DNA of 57,455 bases. Origin: an uncultured Sphingomonadaceae bacterium (GTDB lineage: Bacteria > Pseudomonadota > Alphaproteobacteria > Sphingomonadales > Sphingomonadaceae). Positions 43,561 through 51,651 of this stretch are shown here, piece by piece; the stretch's first letter is position 1, and every line of letters begins with the position of its first letter. A program made the position numbers and the translations under genes. The stretch covers positions 1 through 57,455 of the forward strand of contig CALMVA010000069.1 of NCBI GenBank assembly GCA_937873035.1, read 5' to 3'. Under the pieces are notes generated by a model. It ran no database searches. It was not told the DNA's origin and saw only the letters and a program-made list of their open reading frames with translations.

Positions 43561-44037
43561 ATGGCTTTTCGCAAAACGCCCGCTGCGGCGGGTGAGGGCG
43601 CGTGTGCATTTGATGCGCGGGCGCGCAAGGCGTTTCTCGATCATCTGGCGATGACCTCCAATGTCGCCGCCTCATCGCGCGCCGCAGGAATCTCGGCCGC
43701 GCGGGCTTATGCCTATCGCCGCCGCACTCCGGCTTTTGCCGTCCTCTGGCAAGCAGCCCTGGCCGAGGGCTTCGCCCGGCTGGAGGCGGAACTTCTGGCA
43801 GAAGCGTTGCGCGCGGTGTCGGGCAAAGTGTCTGACGCAACGCTCAAATCGCGTGCGCAACGCCAACGGCTGGGGCTTTCGCTGCTGGCGCTGCACCGTG
43901 CGGCGGTGCGTGGTGCGCCCAGGCAGGCCCCCACCCCCGCCGACGCCGATGCGCGCGCCGCACTTGCCGCCAAGGTGGAAGCCAAGCTGCGCGACATTCG
44001 GGCGCGGGTGAAGGCGCAAAATGCCGCGCAAGGCTGA
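43561..44037 (+). CDS. GTA g1-like protein, putative small terminase
   Basis: This 158-residue protein occupies the g1 position directly upstream of the large terminase. It starts with a helix-turn-helix-like segment (RKAFLDHLAMTSNVAASSRAAGISAARAYAYRRRTPAF), the form of many phage small terminase DNA-recognition domains, and continues with long basic helices (LEAELLAEALRAVSG, then RAALAAKVEAKLRDIRARVKAQ). In RcGTA the g1 product serves as a small terminase that packages DNA with little sequence preference. It overlaps g2 by 17 bases. Function is inferred from position and fold type. Confidence 0.75.
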   Translation: MAFRKTPAAAGEGACAFDARARKAFLDHLAMTSNVAASSRAAGISAARAYAYRRRTPAFAVLWQAALAEGFARLEAELLAEALRAVSGKVSDATLKSRAQRQRLGLSLLALHRAAVRGAPRQAPTPADADARAALAAKVEAKLRDIRARVKAQNAAQG

Positions 44038-45340
44038 CGCGCCGGACCATGTGCTCAAGATTGCCGGGATGGATGATGACACATGGGAGGTCTGGAACGC
44101 GAAGAACCGCAAGGGTTATGATGCGCTGGCCCGGCACTGGCCCTTCTGGCGTCGTGCGGATCAGACGCCGCCCGATGGCGATTGGCGCTGCTGGCTGCTG
44201 CTTGCCGGGCGCGGCTTTGGCAAGACGCGCACCGGGGCAGAATGGGTGCGCGCCATGGCCGAGGGCGATGGTGATCTGCGAATTGCGCTGGTGGGCGCAA
44301 CAATGGCGGAAACCCGCGCAATCATGGTGGAAGGGGAAAGCGGCTTGCTGGCGATTGCGCCAGACGGGATGCGTCCTGATTTCGAGCCGTCGTTGCGGCG
44401 GCTGACCTGGCCCAATGGCGCGGTTGCCACGCTGTATTCCGCCGCCGAGCCGGAAGGGCTGCGTGGGCCGGAGCATCATATCGCCTGGGCGGATGAATGT
44501 GCCAAATGGGAACATGGCGCGCGCGCATGGGACAATATGGCGCTCAGCCTGCGGCTTGGAAGCGCCCCGCGCATCGTGGCAACCACCACGCCGCGCCCGG
44601 TGCCGCTCGTGCGGCGGCTGATGGGCGAGGCGGGCATCGTGGTAACGCGCGGGCGCATGGCGGACAATGCACTCAACCTTGCAGCACCTTATGTTGCGGC
44701 GATGCATGGCATCTATGGCGGCACGCGGATCGGGCGGCAGGAACTGGACGGCGAACTGATCGAGGATGTCGAGGGCGCGCTGTGGACGCGCGCGATGATG
44801 TCAGCGGCATTTAGCGCCACCGCACCCGCGCTTTGCCGTGTCGTTATTGGCGTGGACCCGCCTGCCGGGAGCACGGGTGACGCCTGCGGCATCGTCGTTG
44901 CCGGGCTGGGTGAGGACGGGCGCGGTTATGTGCTTGCCGATGCCAGCGTTTCCGGCTGCTCGCCCGATGGCTGGGCGCGCGCGGTGGCGCAGGCGGCAGC
45001 CGGCTGGCGCGCGGATCGCATCATCGCCGAAGCCAATAATGGCGGCCAGATGGTGGAAAGCGTGCTGCGCGGCGCAGATGCCGCGCTGCCCGTGCGGCTT
45101 GTTCATGCCGCACGCGGCAAGGTTGCCCGCGCCGAGCCGGTGGCGGCGCTTTATGAACGCGGGCGCGTTTTTCATGCCGGGCGCTTTCCGACACTTGAGG
45201 ACGAATTGTGCGGTCTGGCGGCGGGTGGCGCTTATCATGGGCCGGGCCGCTCGCCCGACCGTGCCGATGCGCTGGTCTGGGCGCTGACCGAATTGATGCT
45301 GGGGGAAGGCGTTGCTGCCCCGCGCGTGCGCCTGCTCTGA
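44021..45340 (+). CDS. GTA large terminase (g2)
   Basis: The large terminase is the ATP-driven DNA packaging motor and headful nuclease. The 439-residue protein has Walker A AGRGFGKT (62-69) and Walker B IAWADE with Asp158-Glu159, followed by the coupling segment IVATTTPRPVPL. The C-terminal RNase H-like nuclease begins near VVIGVDPPAGS and ends with RADALVWALTEL, supplying the metal-binding aspartates. All motifs appear intact, so the motor should be functional. Confidence 0.93.
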   Translation: MPRKADAPDHVLKIAGMDDDTWEVWNAKNRKGYDALARHWPFWRRADQTPPDGDWRCWLLLAGRGFGKTRTGAEWVRAMAEGDGDLRIALVGATMAETRAIMVEGESGLLAIAPDGMRPDFEPSLRRLTWPNGAVATLYSAAEPEGLRGPEHHIAWADECAKWEHGARAWDNMALSLRLGSAPRIVATTTPRPVPLVRRLMGEAGIVVTRGRMADNALNLAAPYVAAMHGIYGGTRIGRQELDGELIEDVEGALWTRAMMSAAFSATAPALCRVVIGVDPPAGSTGDACGIVVAGLGEDGRGYVLADASVSGCSPDGWARAVAQAAAGWRADRIIAEANNGGQMVESVLRGADAALPVRLVHAARGKVARAEPVAALYERGRVFHAGRFPTLEDELCGLAAGGAYHGPGRSPDRADALVWALTELMLGEGVAAPRVRLL

Positions 45341-45369
45341 CACCTGCCCCCAAGACTATGGAGATATGC

Positions 45370-46464
45370 ATGAAGTTATTCGGCTGGAAATCAGCCGGGC
45401 GCATGGCTGCGCGCCCGGTTTTGTCACGCGGCTTTACAGCCTGGGGCGGGGGAGACTGGCCCCGCGCCTATGAAGCGCAGCTGCGTGAGCTGTATCTTGC
45501 CAACCCCGTGGCGCAGCGCGCGGTGCGGCTGGTGGCGGAGGGCGCGGCCTCGGTGCCCGTGATTGCCTCGGATAGCGCGGCGGGCGCGCTTGTCGCCGCC
45601 ACATCGGGCGGGCAGGCGCTCATCGAGACACTGGCAACGCAATTGCTGCTCCATGGCAATGGCTATGTGCAGATTTTGCGCGATGCCAATGGCGCGCCGG
45701 TTGAGCTGTTTGCGCTCCGCCCGGAGCGTGTGACGGTAGAGGCCGATCCGCAGGGCTGGCCGATGGCCTATCGCTACAAGGTGGGGGAGGCGGCCTCGCT
45801 GTTGTCGGCAGAAAGCGTCGTCCACATCCGCACGCCGCATCCGCTTGACGATCATTATGGCCTTGGCTGCCTTGACGCCGCCGCCGGGCCGATGGCGATC
45901 CACAATGCTGCTGCGCGCTGGAACAAGGCGCTGCTCGACAATGCCGCCCGGCCTTCGGGCGCGCTTGTGCATGAAGGTGCCGAGCCAATGTCGGCTGCGC
46001 AATATGATCGGCTGCGCACGGAATTGACGGCAAGCTATGCGGGGGCTGCCAATGCCGGGCGACCGATGCTGCTCGAAGGCGGCTTGCGCTGGCAGGCGCT
46101 GTCGCTGACCCCGGCAGATATGGATTTTATCGCGCTGAAGGCCGCCGCTGCGCGCGACATCGCGCTGGCCTTTGGCGTGCCGCCCATGCTTGTCGGGCTG
46201 CCGGGCGATGCGACCTATGCCAATTACCGCGAGGCCAATCGCGCCTTGTGGCGTCAATCCATCCTGCCGCTTGCGACCAAGATTCTCGATGCGCTGGCCC
46301 AGGGTTTGCAGCCCTGGTTTTCCGGCCTTGCCCTGCGCGCCGATCAGGATCGCATCCCCGCGCTGAGCGAAGACCGCGAGCGGCTCTGGGCGCAGGTGAG
46401 CGCGGCGGATTTTCTCACCGATGATGAAAAGCGCGCGCTTGTCGGGCTGGAGGCGTTGAAATGA
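45370..46464 (+). CDS. GTA portal protein (g3), HK97 family
   Basis: The portal forms the dodecameric ring at one capsid vertex. The 364-residue protein has HK97-family portal features: YLANPVAQRAVRLVAEGAASVPV, LLLHGNGYVQILRD, ELFALRPERVTVEADPQG and IALAFGVPPMLVGLPGDATYANYREANRALWRQSILPL. ATG 45370 with GGAGA upstream was preferred over ATG 45358; the frame is open further up inside g2 but without coding character. Its stop overlaps the next gene by four bases. Confidence 0.93.
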   Translation: MKLFGWKSAGRMAARPVLSRGFTAWGGGDWPRAYEAQLRELYLANPVAQRAVRLVAEGAASVPVIASDSAAGALVAATSGGQALIETLATQLLLHGNGYVQILRDANGAPVELFALRPERVTVEADPQGWPMAYRYKVGEAASLLSAESVVHIRTPHPLDDHYGLGCLDAAAGPMAIHNAAARWNKALLDNAARPSGALVHEGAEPMSAAQYDRLRTELTASYAGAANAGRPMLLEGGLRWQALSLTPADMDFIALKAAAARDIALAFGVPPMLVGLPGDATYANYREANRALWRQSILPLATKILDALAQGLQPWFSGLALRADQDRIPALSEDRERLWAQVSAADFLTDDEKRALVGLEALK

Positions 46465-46772
46465 CCAACACGAATATGCTGCTGCATCTGGCGGCACAGG
46501 CCGAAGCGCGCGGGGCGGACCTTGTGACGCTGCGCGCGCTGATCGAGGAAGCGTCTGATCTGGGCGCGGCGCGCGCACTTGCCCGGCTGGGGCTGGCCGA
46601 TGAAAAGGCGGCCAAGGATATGGCGGAACTGCGCGAGCTGCTCTCGGCGTGGCGCGATGCCAAGGTAACGGTGCGCAAGGCCGTGCTCGGCTGGGTCGTG
46701 CGCGGGTGCCTGGCGCTGCTGCTCTTGGGTCTTGCCGTCAAGCTGGGGCTGGCCGGACGGGTGGCGGCATGA
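46461..46772 (+). CDS. DUF6127-like small protein (g3.5 position)
   Basis: The 103-residue protein has an N-terminal helical part with EARGADLVTLRALIEEASDLGAARALARLGL, a repeated feature of small proteins between portal and protease in sphingomonad GTA clusters (DUF6127), and one C-terminal transmembrane helix (VVRGCLALLLLGLAVKLGLA). A membrane segment is odd for a capsid component; it may help assembly at the membrane or release. Overlaps of four bases on both sides show tight coupling. Confidence 0.75.
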   Translation: MTNTNMLLHLAAQAEARGADLVTLRALIEEASDLGAARALARLGLADEKAAKDMAELRELLSAWRDAKVTVRKAVLGWVVRGCLALLLLGLAVKLGLAGRVAA

Positions 46773-47179
46773 CGCCAATTGTCCGCTTTGCAGGCTATGC
46801 CGCCATCTTCGATCAGCCCGATCGGGGCGGAGATATTGTGCGCAAGGGCGCCTTCGCCGATGCGTGCGCCGGACTGCCGCTCTTGTGGCGGCATGACGTC
46901 ATGCATCGCATCGGCACTGTCGAGCAATTGCGCGAGGACGACATGGGCCTGCGTATCATCGCCGCGGTGAGGGGGGTTGATGTGGCCGTGGGGCAGGGAC
47001 TGTCCTTCGGCTATCGCGTCCGCGCCGCCAGAAATGGAACATTTCGTGAACTTGAGCATCTCGACCTGATCGAGGTCAGCCTTGTCGCGCAGCCGATGCA
47101 GCCTTTGGCGCGCGTCATCGCGGTCGAGGCAGGCAAAACCCCATCCACCCAAGGAGAAACTGCATGGACTATGAAGTGA
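46769..47179 (+). CDS. GTA prohead protease (g4), HK97 family
   Basis: The protease cuts capsid scaffold segments during head maturation. The 136-residue protein shows the family pattern: GYAAIFDQPDRGGDIVRKGAF, the histidine in PLLWRHDVMHRIG, SFGYRV and the serine region LDLIEVSLVAQPMQPLARV. The start at 46769 overlaps the DUF6127-like gene (ATGA). Its last 16 bases overlap the capsid gene. Confidence 0.9.
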   Translation: MTPIVRFAGYAAIFDQPDRGGDIVRKGAFADACAGLPLLWRHDVMHRIGTVEQLREDDMGLRIIAAVRGVDVAVGQGLSFGYRVRAARNGTFRELEHLDLIEVSLVAQPMQPLARVIAVEAGKTPSTQGETAWTMK

Positions 47180-48246
47180 AGGCAGACGCGCCTGAATCCG
47201 CGTTTGAACTTGCCGCGTTTGAAGGGGCTGCAATTCCGCGTGTCGCCATTGATCGCCCGGCCTTGTCGGGCGCGCGCATTGCCGATCCCGCGCGCACGGC
47301 CTTTGTCGATGGCTATGTGCGCCGTGGCACCGATGTTGAACTGAAGAGCGTTTCGGGCGCGACTGGCCCCGAAGGTGGTTATGCCGTGCCGCGCGAAATT
47401 GATGGCAGCATCGATGCGCTGTTGAAATCGGTGTCGCCGATCCGCCAGATCGCCAATGTCGTGCGCGTTGGCACGGCGGGTTATCGCAAGCTCGTCACGC
47501 AAAATGGCGTGGCCTCAGGCTGGGCGGCTGAAAATGCGGGCCGCCCCGAAACGGCGACGCCGACCTTTAACGAGATCGTGCCGAGCTTTGGTGAGCTTTA
47601 TGCCAACCCCGCCGCCACACAGGCAATGCTCGATGATGCCGCTTTTGACGTTGAAGCCTGGCTGGCGGGGGAAATCGCCACCGAATTTGCCAAGGCCGAA
47701 GGCTCAGCCTTTGTAAATGGCAGCGGCACCAACCGCCCGCGCGGTTTCCTGTCGGGCACGCCGGTTGCGACGGCAGATGCGGGCCGCGCCTTTGGCGTGC
47801 TCCAATATGTGCCGACAGGCACCGCCGGCGGCTTTTCATCGAACCCGCAAGACAAGCTTGTCGATCTCGTCCACACGCTGCGCGCACCCTATCGACAGGG
47901 GGCGAGCTGGGTGATGAATTCGGCAACGCTTGCCATCATCCGCAAGTTCAAGACGGCGGACGGGCAGTTCCTCTTCCAGCCGGGGCTTGTGGCGGGCCAG
48001 CCCAATACGCTGCTCGGCTATCCGGTGGTGGAGGCCGAAGATATGCCCGACATCGCGGCCAACAGCCTCTCGATCGCGTTCGGCAATTTCAAGGCGGGCT
48101 ATCTGATCGCCGAACGCAGCGAAACGTCGCTGCTGCGCGATCCCTTCACCAACAAGCCGTTCGTGCACTTTTACGCAACCAAGCGCGTGGGCGGCACCGT
48201 TTCCAACTCCGAGGCGATCAAGCTGCTGAAATTCTCGGTGAGCTGA
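47164..48246 (+). CDS. GTA major capsid protein (g5), HK97 fold
   Basis: The 360-residue protein has the HK97 capsid layout: a scaffold-like delta region (about 1-60) to be cut by g4, then EGGYAVPREIDGSIDALLKSVSPIRQIANVV, the P-domain and GASWVMNSATLAIIRKFKTADGQFLFQP, and NTLLGYPVVEAEDMPDIAANSLSIAFGNFKAGYLIAER, which is the standard A-domain wording. It is the most abundant protein of the particle. A Rho-independent terminator follows 12 bases after the stop, which may uncouple its high expression from downstream genes. Confidence 0.95.
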   Translation: MDYEVKADAPESAFELAAFEGAAIPRVAIDRPALSGARIADPARTAFVDGYVRRGTDVELKSVSGATGPEGGYAVPREIDGSIDALLKSVSPIRQIANVVRVGTAGYRKLVTQNGVASGWAAENAGRPETATPTFNEIVPSFGELYANPAATQAMLDDAAFDVEAWLAGEIATEFAKAEGSAFVNGSGTNRPRGFLSGTPVATADAGRAFGVLQYVPTGTAGGFSSNPQDKLVDLVHTLRAPYRQGASWVMNSATLAIIRKFKTADGQFLFQPGLVAGQPNTLLGYPVVEAEDMPDIAANSLSIAFGNFKAGYLIAERSETSLLRDPFTNKPFVHFYATKRVGGTVSNSEAIKLLKFSVS

Positions 48247-48258
48247 TCCGCGCGTTTT

Positions 48259-48292
48259 GCTCTCCCCGCACACGCTGCGGGGAGAGCTTTTT
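48259..48292 (+). terminator. Rho-independent terminator after the capsid gene
   Basis: GCTCTCCCCGCA (48259-48270) and TGCGGGGAGAGC (48276-48287) form a perfect 12-bp stem with loop CACGC, followed by TTTTT and a pyrimidine tract. It lies inside the GTA cluster, between capsid and spike-base genes, so it should act as a partial terminator or attenuator unless transcription is made terminator-resistant. Confidence 0.88.
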
Positions 48293-48325
48293 CTCTTCTT
48301 CCTCATCTGAAAACGGGAGCCTTCG

Positions 48326-48592
48326 ATGCCCGATCCCTTTGCCGCGTCTGCCGACGCCGTTTCCGCGCCCGCGCGCGATGCCGTCCCGCTTGTGCCGCAC
48401 GACACCAACCCCGTGGCGATCACGCCCAAGGCGCTGTTCATTGGCACCGGCGGGCACCTTGTCGTGCGCGGCGTCAATGGCAGTGCCGATGTCACCTTTC
48501 GCAACCTTGCATCCGGCTCGGTCCTGCCCTTCCGACCCGGCTTTGTCCGCGCGACGGGGACGACCGCGTCTGACATTGTGGCGCTCTACTGA
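48326..48592 (+). CDS. Putative GTA head-spike base protein (Rcc01079-like)
   Basis: The 88-residue protein has a disordered, Pro/Asp-rich N-terminus and a compact beta-rich core ALFIGTGGHLVVRGVNGSADVTFRN ... ATGTTASDIVALY. This form (ALxxGTGGxxxVRGxxG-xDVTFxN and a final ATGTTAxDIVAL) matches what I know of the spike-base family named after RcGTA Rcc01079, whose gene in R. capsulatus lies away from the main cluster. Here it sits between capsid and connector. GGGAGCC precedes the ATG. Its stop shares a base with the next start. Identification is from remembered family pattern. Confidence 0.72.
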   Translation: MPDPFAASADAVSAPARDAVPLVPHDTNPVAITPKALFIGTGGHLVVRGVNGSADVTFRNLASGSVLPFRPGFVRATGTTASDIVALY

Positions 48593-50163
48593 TGTCGAGC
48601 CTCGGTTTTGAAAGCGGGCTGGCGCTCGCGCACAGGCGCGCGGGCGGACCTGCCGGCCCGCAGACACCGAGCCCCGCCAATCTTGATCTCCTGACCTTTG
48701 GCGACAGCCGTCTTGCCTTTGGCGGATTGAACACCGTCGATACCGCCAATGGCTTTACGCAGAGCGATACCGCGCTTTCCATCGGCACGATGCTGGCGAG
48801 CCTTTCGGGCCATCGCCTGAGGCTGGCCGCCTTCCCCAATTTTGCGATTGCGGGCAACACGACCGGCCAGATGGCGGCGGCGCCCCGCCTCAATGCCGCC
48901 AATGCCGCTACGCTGGGCCGCTGGTGGCGCCCGGCGGATGAAACGGGCAATGCGGGGGCCTCAGGCAACAAGGGCGTGGCAGAGGCCGCCGCGTACGCTG
49001 CGGGCATCGTGCTCGTGCTGGCGGGCACCAATGACGGCACGGGCATCCCCGCCACGAGCCAGGCCAATATCACGACGATCCTCAACGGGCTGGGCGCCAA
49101 AACGGTCATCCTGCTGAACGAGATGCCGCGCGGCGTGGACAAGAGCGGCGCGCAGAACGGCCCCGTCACCAATGGCGCAGACCGCAAGGCGTTGTCGGAC
49201 TGGATCAACACGCTCGATTTCGCATCAGGCCATGCCAATGCGCGGGCGAATGTGATTGTCGTCGATAGCTGGGGGCTGGTCGTCAATCCGGCGAGCGGAC
49301 CCAATTGGCAGAATCTTCCCGGTTATTATTTCGATGGCGTCCACCCCTCGCAATGGGGCGCACGGCAGATTGCGGCGCGCATCTGGCAGCGGCTTCAGAC
49401 GGTGTGGCCGGGTTGGGCCGCGCTGCCGCAGCGCCTGCCGGTGCCGACCGCCGATGGCCTTGCGACGCCCGGCGCGCAGCAGCCTTTCATCAACACCAAC
49501 CCCATATTCACGCCGGGAAGTGCGGGCAGCGTTTCGGGCACATGGGGCAGCGCGCCTCTCGCTGCAAATGTCGCGCAGGGCTGGGAACTGGTGGGCGAAA
49601 GCAATGCGGGCGGCCTCACCTGCACGGCAGACAAGAGCGAGACCGGCCCGGCGGGAGAGCCGGTGCAAAAGCTGGTGCTCGGTGGAACTTTGGGCGCGGG
49701 GCTGACCGCTTCTGTCCTGCTGCGCCAGCGTTTTACCACCAACGCCGCCATTGCCGCCGAAATCGCAGCCGGACGGCTGGCGCTGACCGATGTGCTGCGC
49801 GCCATGGGCCGCCTGCGCGTCGATCCAGGGTCGCAATTGCTCTATCAGGTCGCGCTCCAATGGTATTTCACCGCCAGCAGCACTGCGGCGGCGATCCGGG
49901 GCTATGTCGGCAATGGCGTCCAGAATGATCTGGCGGCGGCCTTTGGCGTAGATGCCTATGACGATGGTGCGTGGCGCGACGTGCAGACGATGCCGAGCCG
50001 CCTTGATGAGCCGAATATGGCGGCCAACCCGCTGACCGGGGCGAACGCAACGTCGCTCGTCGTGCAATGGGGCATCCGCTTCCTCAATACGAGCGCGGCC
50101 GCACAGCCCGTCGCTGCGACCATCCGCCTTGCGCGCACCGGCCTTGTCCGCGTCGCCAATTGA
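48592..50163 (+). CDS. SGNH/GDSL hydrolase, putative GTA head-spike fibre
   Basis: The 523-residue protein has an N-terminal SGNH hydrolase (about 30-270) with all catalytic blocks: GDS (Ser39, FGDSRLAFGG), block II Gly88 (IAGNTTG), block III Asn147 (LAGTNDGTG) and block V Asp248/His251 (FDGVHPSQWGARQIA). Residues 280-523 are beta-rich and low in charge, as in receptor-binding or carbohydrate-binding fibres. It is coupled to the spike-base gene (TGATG). I infer a spike that binds and de-esterifies surface polysaccharide. There is no signal peptide, consistent with particle assembly in the cytosol. A tail-fibre role is the main alternative. Confidence 0.75.
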   Translation: MSSLGFESGLALAHRRAGGPAGPQTPSPANLDLLTFGDSRLAFGGLNTVDTANGFTQSDTALSIGTMLASLSGHRLRLAAFPNFAIAGNTTGQMAAAPRLNAANAATLGRWWRPADETGNAGASGNKGVAEAAAYAAGIVLVLAGTNDGTGIPATSQANITTILNGLGAKTVILLNEMPRGVDKSGAQNGPVTNGADRKALSDWINTLDFASGHANARANVIVVDSWGLVVNPASGPNWQNLPGYYFDGVHPSQWGARQIAARIWQRLQTVWPGWAALPQRLPVPTADGLATPGAQQPFINTNPIFTPGSAGSVSGTWGSAPLAANVAQGWELVGESNAGGLTCTADKSETGPAGEPVQKLVLGGTLGAGLTASVLLRQRFTTNAAIAAEIAAGRLALTDVLRAMGRLRVDPGSQLLYQVALQWYFTASSTAAAIRGYVGNGVQNDLAAAFGVDAYDDGAWRDVQTMPSRLDEPNMAANPLTGANATSLVVQWGIRFLNTSAAAQPVAATIRLARTGLVRVAN

Positions 50164-50187
50164 TCCAGCCTGAAACGGGGGAAGCCC

Positions 50188-50733
50188 ATGATTGAACCAA
50201 GCCCGATACCGGGTGCGTCGCTTGCTGGCGCGCGCGATGAGGCCAAGGCCTATCTGCGCATCGAGCATGATGCCGAAGATGCCCTGCTTGACCGGCTGCT
50301 GGCCGAAGCGGTGGTGATGGCCGAGGCCTTTACCGCGCAAATGCTCATCTCTCGCGATGTTGTGGAAGTGAGGAGCGCAGGCTCCGGCTGGCAGCGCCTG
50401 TCGGCAACGCCCGTCCGCGCGATAACGATGGTGCAGGGCCTGCCGGTTGATGGCGCGCCCTTTGTGTTGCCGGTGGGCGATTACGCCATCGACATTGATT
50501 CAAATGCCGATGGCTGGCTGCGCGTTGCAAATCCGGGTGCCGCCGGGCGCGTGCGGATGTTGCTTGTCGCGGGCCTCGCACCAGATTGGGCGGGCCTGCC
50601 AGAGCCCCTGCGGCTCGGCATCCTGCGGCTGGCCGCGCACAGCCATGCGCACCGCGATGCCGCGGACGATGCCGGGCCACCCGCTGCGGTTGCCGCGCTG
50701 TTGCGCCCGTGGCGGCGGATGCGCCTGTCATGA
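50188..50733 (+). CDS. GTA head-tail connector (g6), gp6-like
   Basis: The 181-residue protein is of the phage gp6/gp15-like head-tail connector type: LAGARDEAKAYLRIEHDAEDALLDRLLAEAVVMAEAFTAQML is the common N-terminal helical block, ending in RLGILRLAAHSHAHRD. It forms the ring below the portal. GGGGGAAG precedes the ATG, 24 bases after the SGNH gene. Its stop overlaps g7 by four bases. Confidence 0.88.
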   Translation: MIEPSPIPGASLAGARDEAKAYLRIEHDAEDALLDRLLAEAVVMAEAFTAQMLISRDVVEVRSAGSGWQRLSATPVRAITMVQGLPVDGAPFVLPVGDYAIDIDSNADGWLRVANPGAAGRVRMLLVAGLAPDWAGLPEPLRLGILRLAAHSHAHRDAADDAGPPAAVAALLRPWRRMRLS

Positions 50734-51056
50734 GCGGGGAATTTGCAGGCGCGCTGCGCGAGCGCGTGACCATTGAGCAGCCGCGCACCGATCGTGATGC
50801 GCTGGGCGGTCGGACCGGGGGCTATCTTTATGATGGCGCGGCCTGGGCGGCGGTGTCGCCGCTCGTTCCGGCGGGTCTTGCCAGTGCCGATGCCCTGTCC
50901 GCCCAGCCGCGCTGGCAAGTGACGATGCGCAAGCGCGAAGGCGTTTCCCCCGGCACGCGGCTGGTGTGGCGCGGTCGTTTTCTTGCCGTGCGCAGTGGGC
51001 TGAGCGACCCCGCCGATCCCGCGCGCATGGTGCTTGTCTGTGAGGAGATGCGCTGA
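50730..51056 (+). CDS. GTA head-tail adaptor/stopper (g7)
   Basis: The 108-residue protein matches the phage head-tail joining family: LRERVTIEQPRTDRDALGGRTGGY is the typical start, followed by WAAVSPLVPAG and ending GLSDPADPARMVLVCEEMR. ATG 50730 is set by the four-base overlap with g6 and the conserved start; the frame stays open upstream in g6. The protein closes the channel after packaging. Confidence 0.87.
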   Translation: MSGEFAGALRERVTIEQPRTDRDALGGRTGGYLYDGAAWAAVSPLVPAGLASADALSAQPRWQVTMRKREGVSPGTRLVWRGRFLAVRSGLSDPADPARMVLVCEEMR

Positions 51057-51250
51057 TGTTTGACCATCTTGCCGACCGCATGGGGCGGCTTGCCGAAGCG
51101 CGCCGTGCGGCCGCGATTGCGCGTCTGGCGGCACGCCCCGCCCCGCTTGGCGTGGCGATGGAAGCGGGCCGCGAAGGGCTTGTTCTTTCGGGCCGCGGCC
51201 TGCGCCGCCGGATGATCGAGGATGCCATGCTGCGGAGTATCGCCCGATGA
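51056..51250 (+). CDS. Small cluster protein between g7 and g8 (64 aa)
   Basis: No family is recognised. The 64-residue product is basic and helical (FDHLADRMGRLAEARRAAAIARLAARP, then VLSGRGLRRRMIEDAMLRSIAR). Its start shares a base with the g7 stop and its stop overlaps the g8 start by four bases, so it is built into the translational chain and is very probably real. The RcGTA cluster has no recognised counterpart here to my knowledge. Confidence 0.7.
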   Translation: MFDHLADRMGRLAEARRAAAIARLAARPAPLGVAMEAGREGLVLSGRGLRRRMIEDAMLRSIAR

Positions 51251-51642
51251 GCGGGGCTGTCGAAACGCTACAGGCGGCCATCGTCGCGCAGCTCGCCGCG
51301 CATCCGGGGCTTGCCGGGCTGACGGGCATTTATGACGGGCCACCGCCGCGCGCGGCCTTCCCTTACGCCGTCATTGCCGACGGGCTGGTGAGCGACTGGA
51401 GCACCAAGACCGAGATGGGCCGCGAAATCCGCCTTGCCGTGACCATATGGGATGATGGCGAGGTGGCAGCGCGGCTCCATGCGCTGATGGCGGAAGCCGA
51501 AAGCGCCGTCGCGGGCCTGCCGCGCAACCTTGGCGCATGGCGCATCGCCAGCCTTGTTTTCACGCGCGGCCTTGTTGCCCGCGATCCGGCGGGGCCGTGG
51601 GCGGGCCTTGTCGAACACCGCATCCGCCTTCTTCAAAATTAG
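51247..51642 (+). CDS. GTA tail terminator-like protein (g8), DUF3168
   Basis: The 131-residue protein belongs to the DUF3168 family of tail completion or terminator proteins: LQAAIVAQLAAHPGLAGLTGIYDGPPPRAAFPYAVIADG is the family's N-terminal block, with WSTKTEMGREIRLAVTIWDD following. It caps the upper end of the tail tube. The start overlaps the small upstream gene by four bases. Confidence 0.87.
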   Translation: MSGAVETLQAAIVAQLAAHPGLAGLTGIYDGPPPRAAFPYAVIADGLVSDWSTKTEMGREIRLAVTIWDDGEVAARLHALMAEAESAVAGLPRNLGAWRIASLVFTRGLVARDPAGPWAGLVEHRIRLLQN

Positions 51643-51651
51643 GAGATTTTC

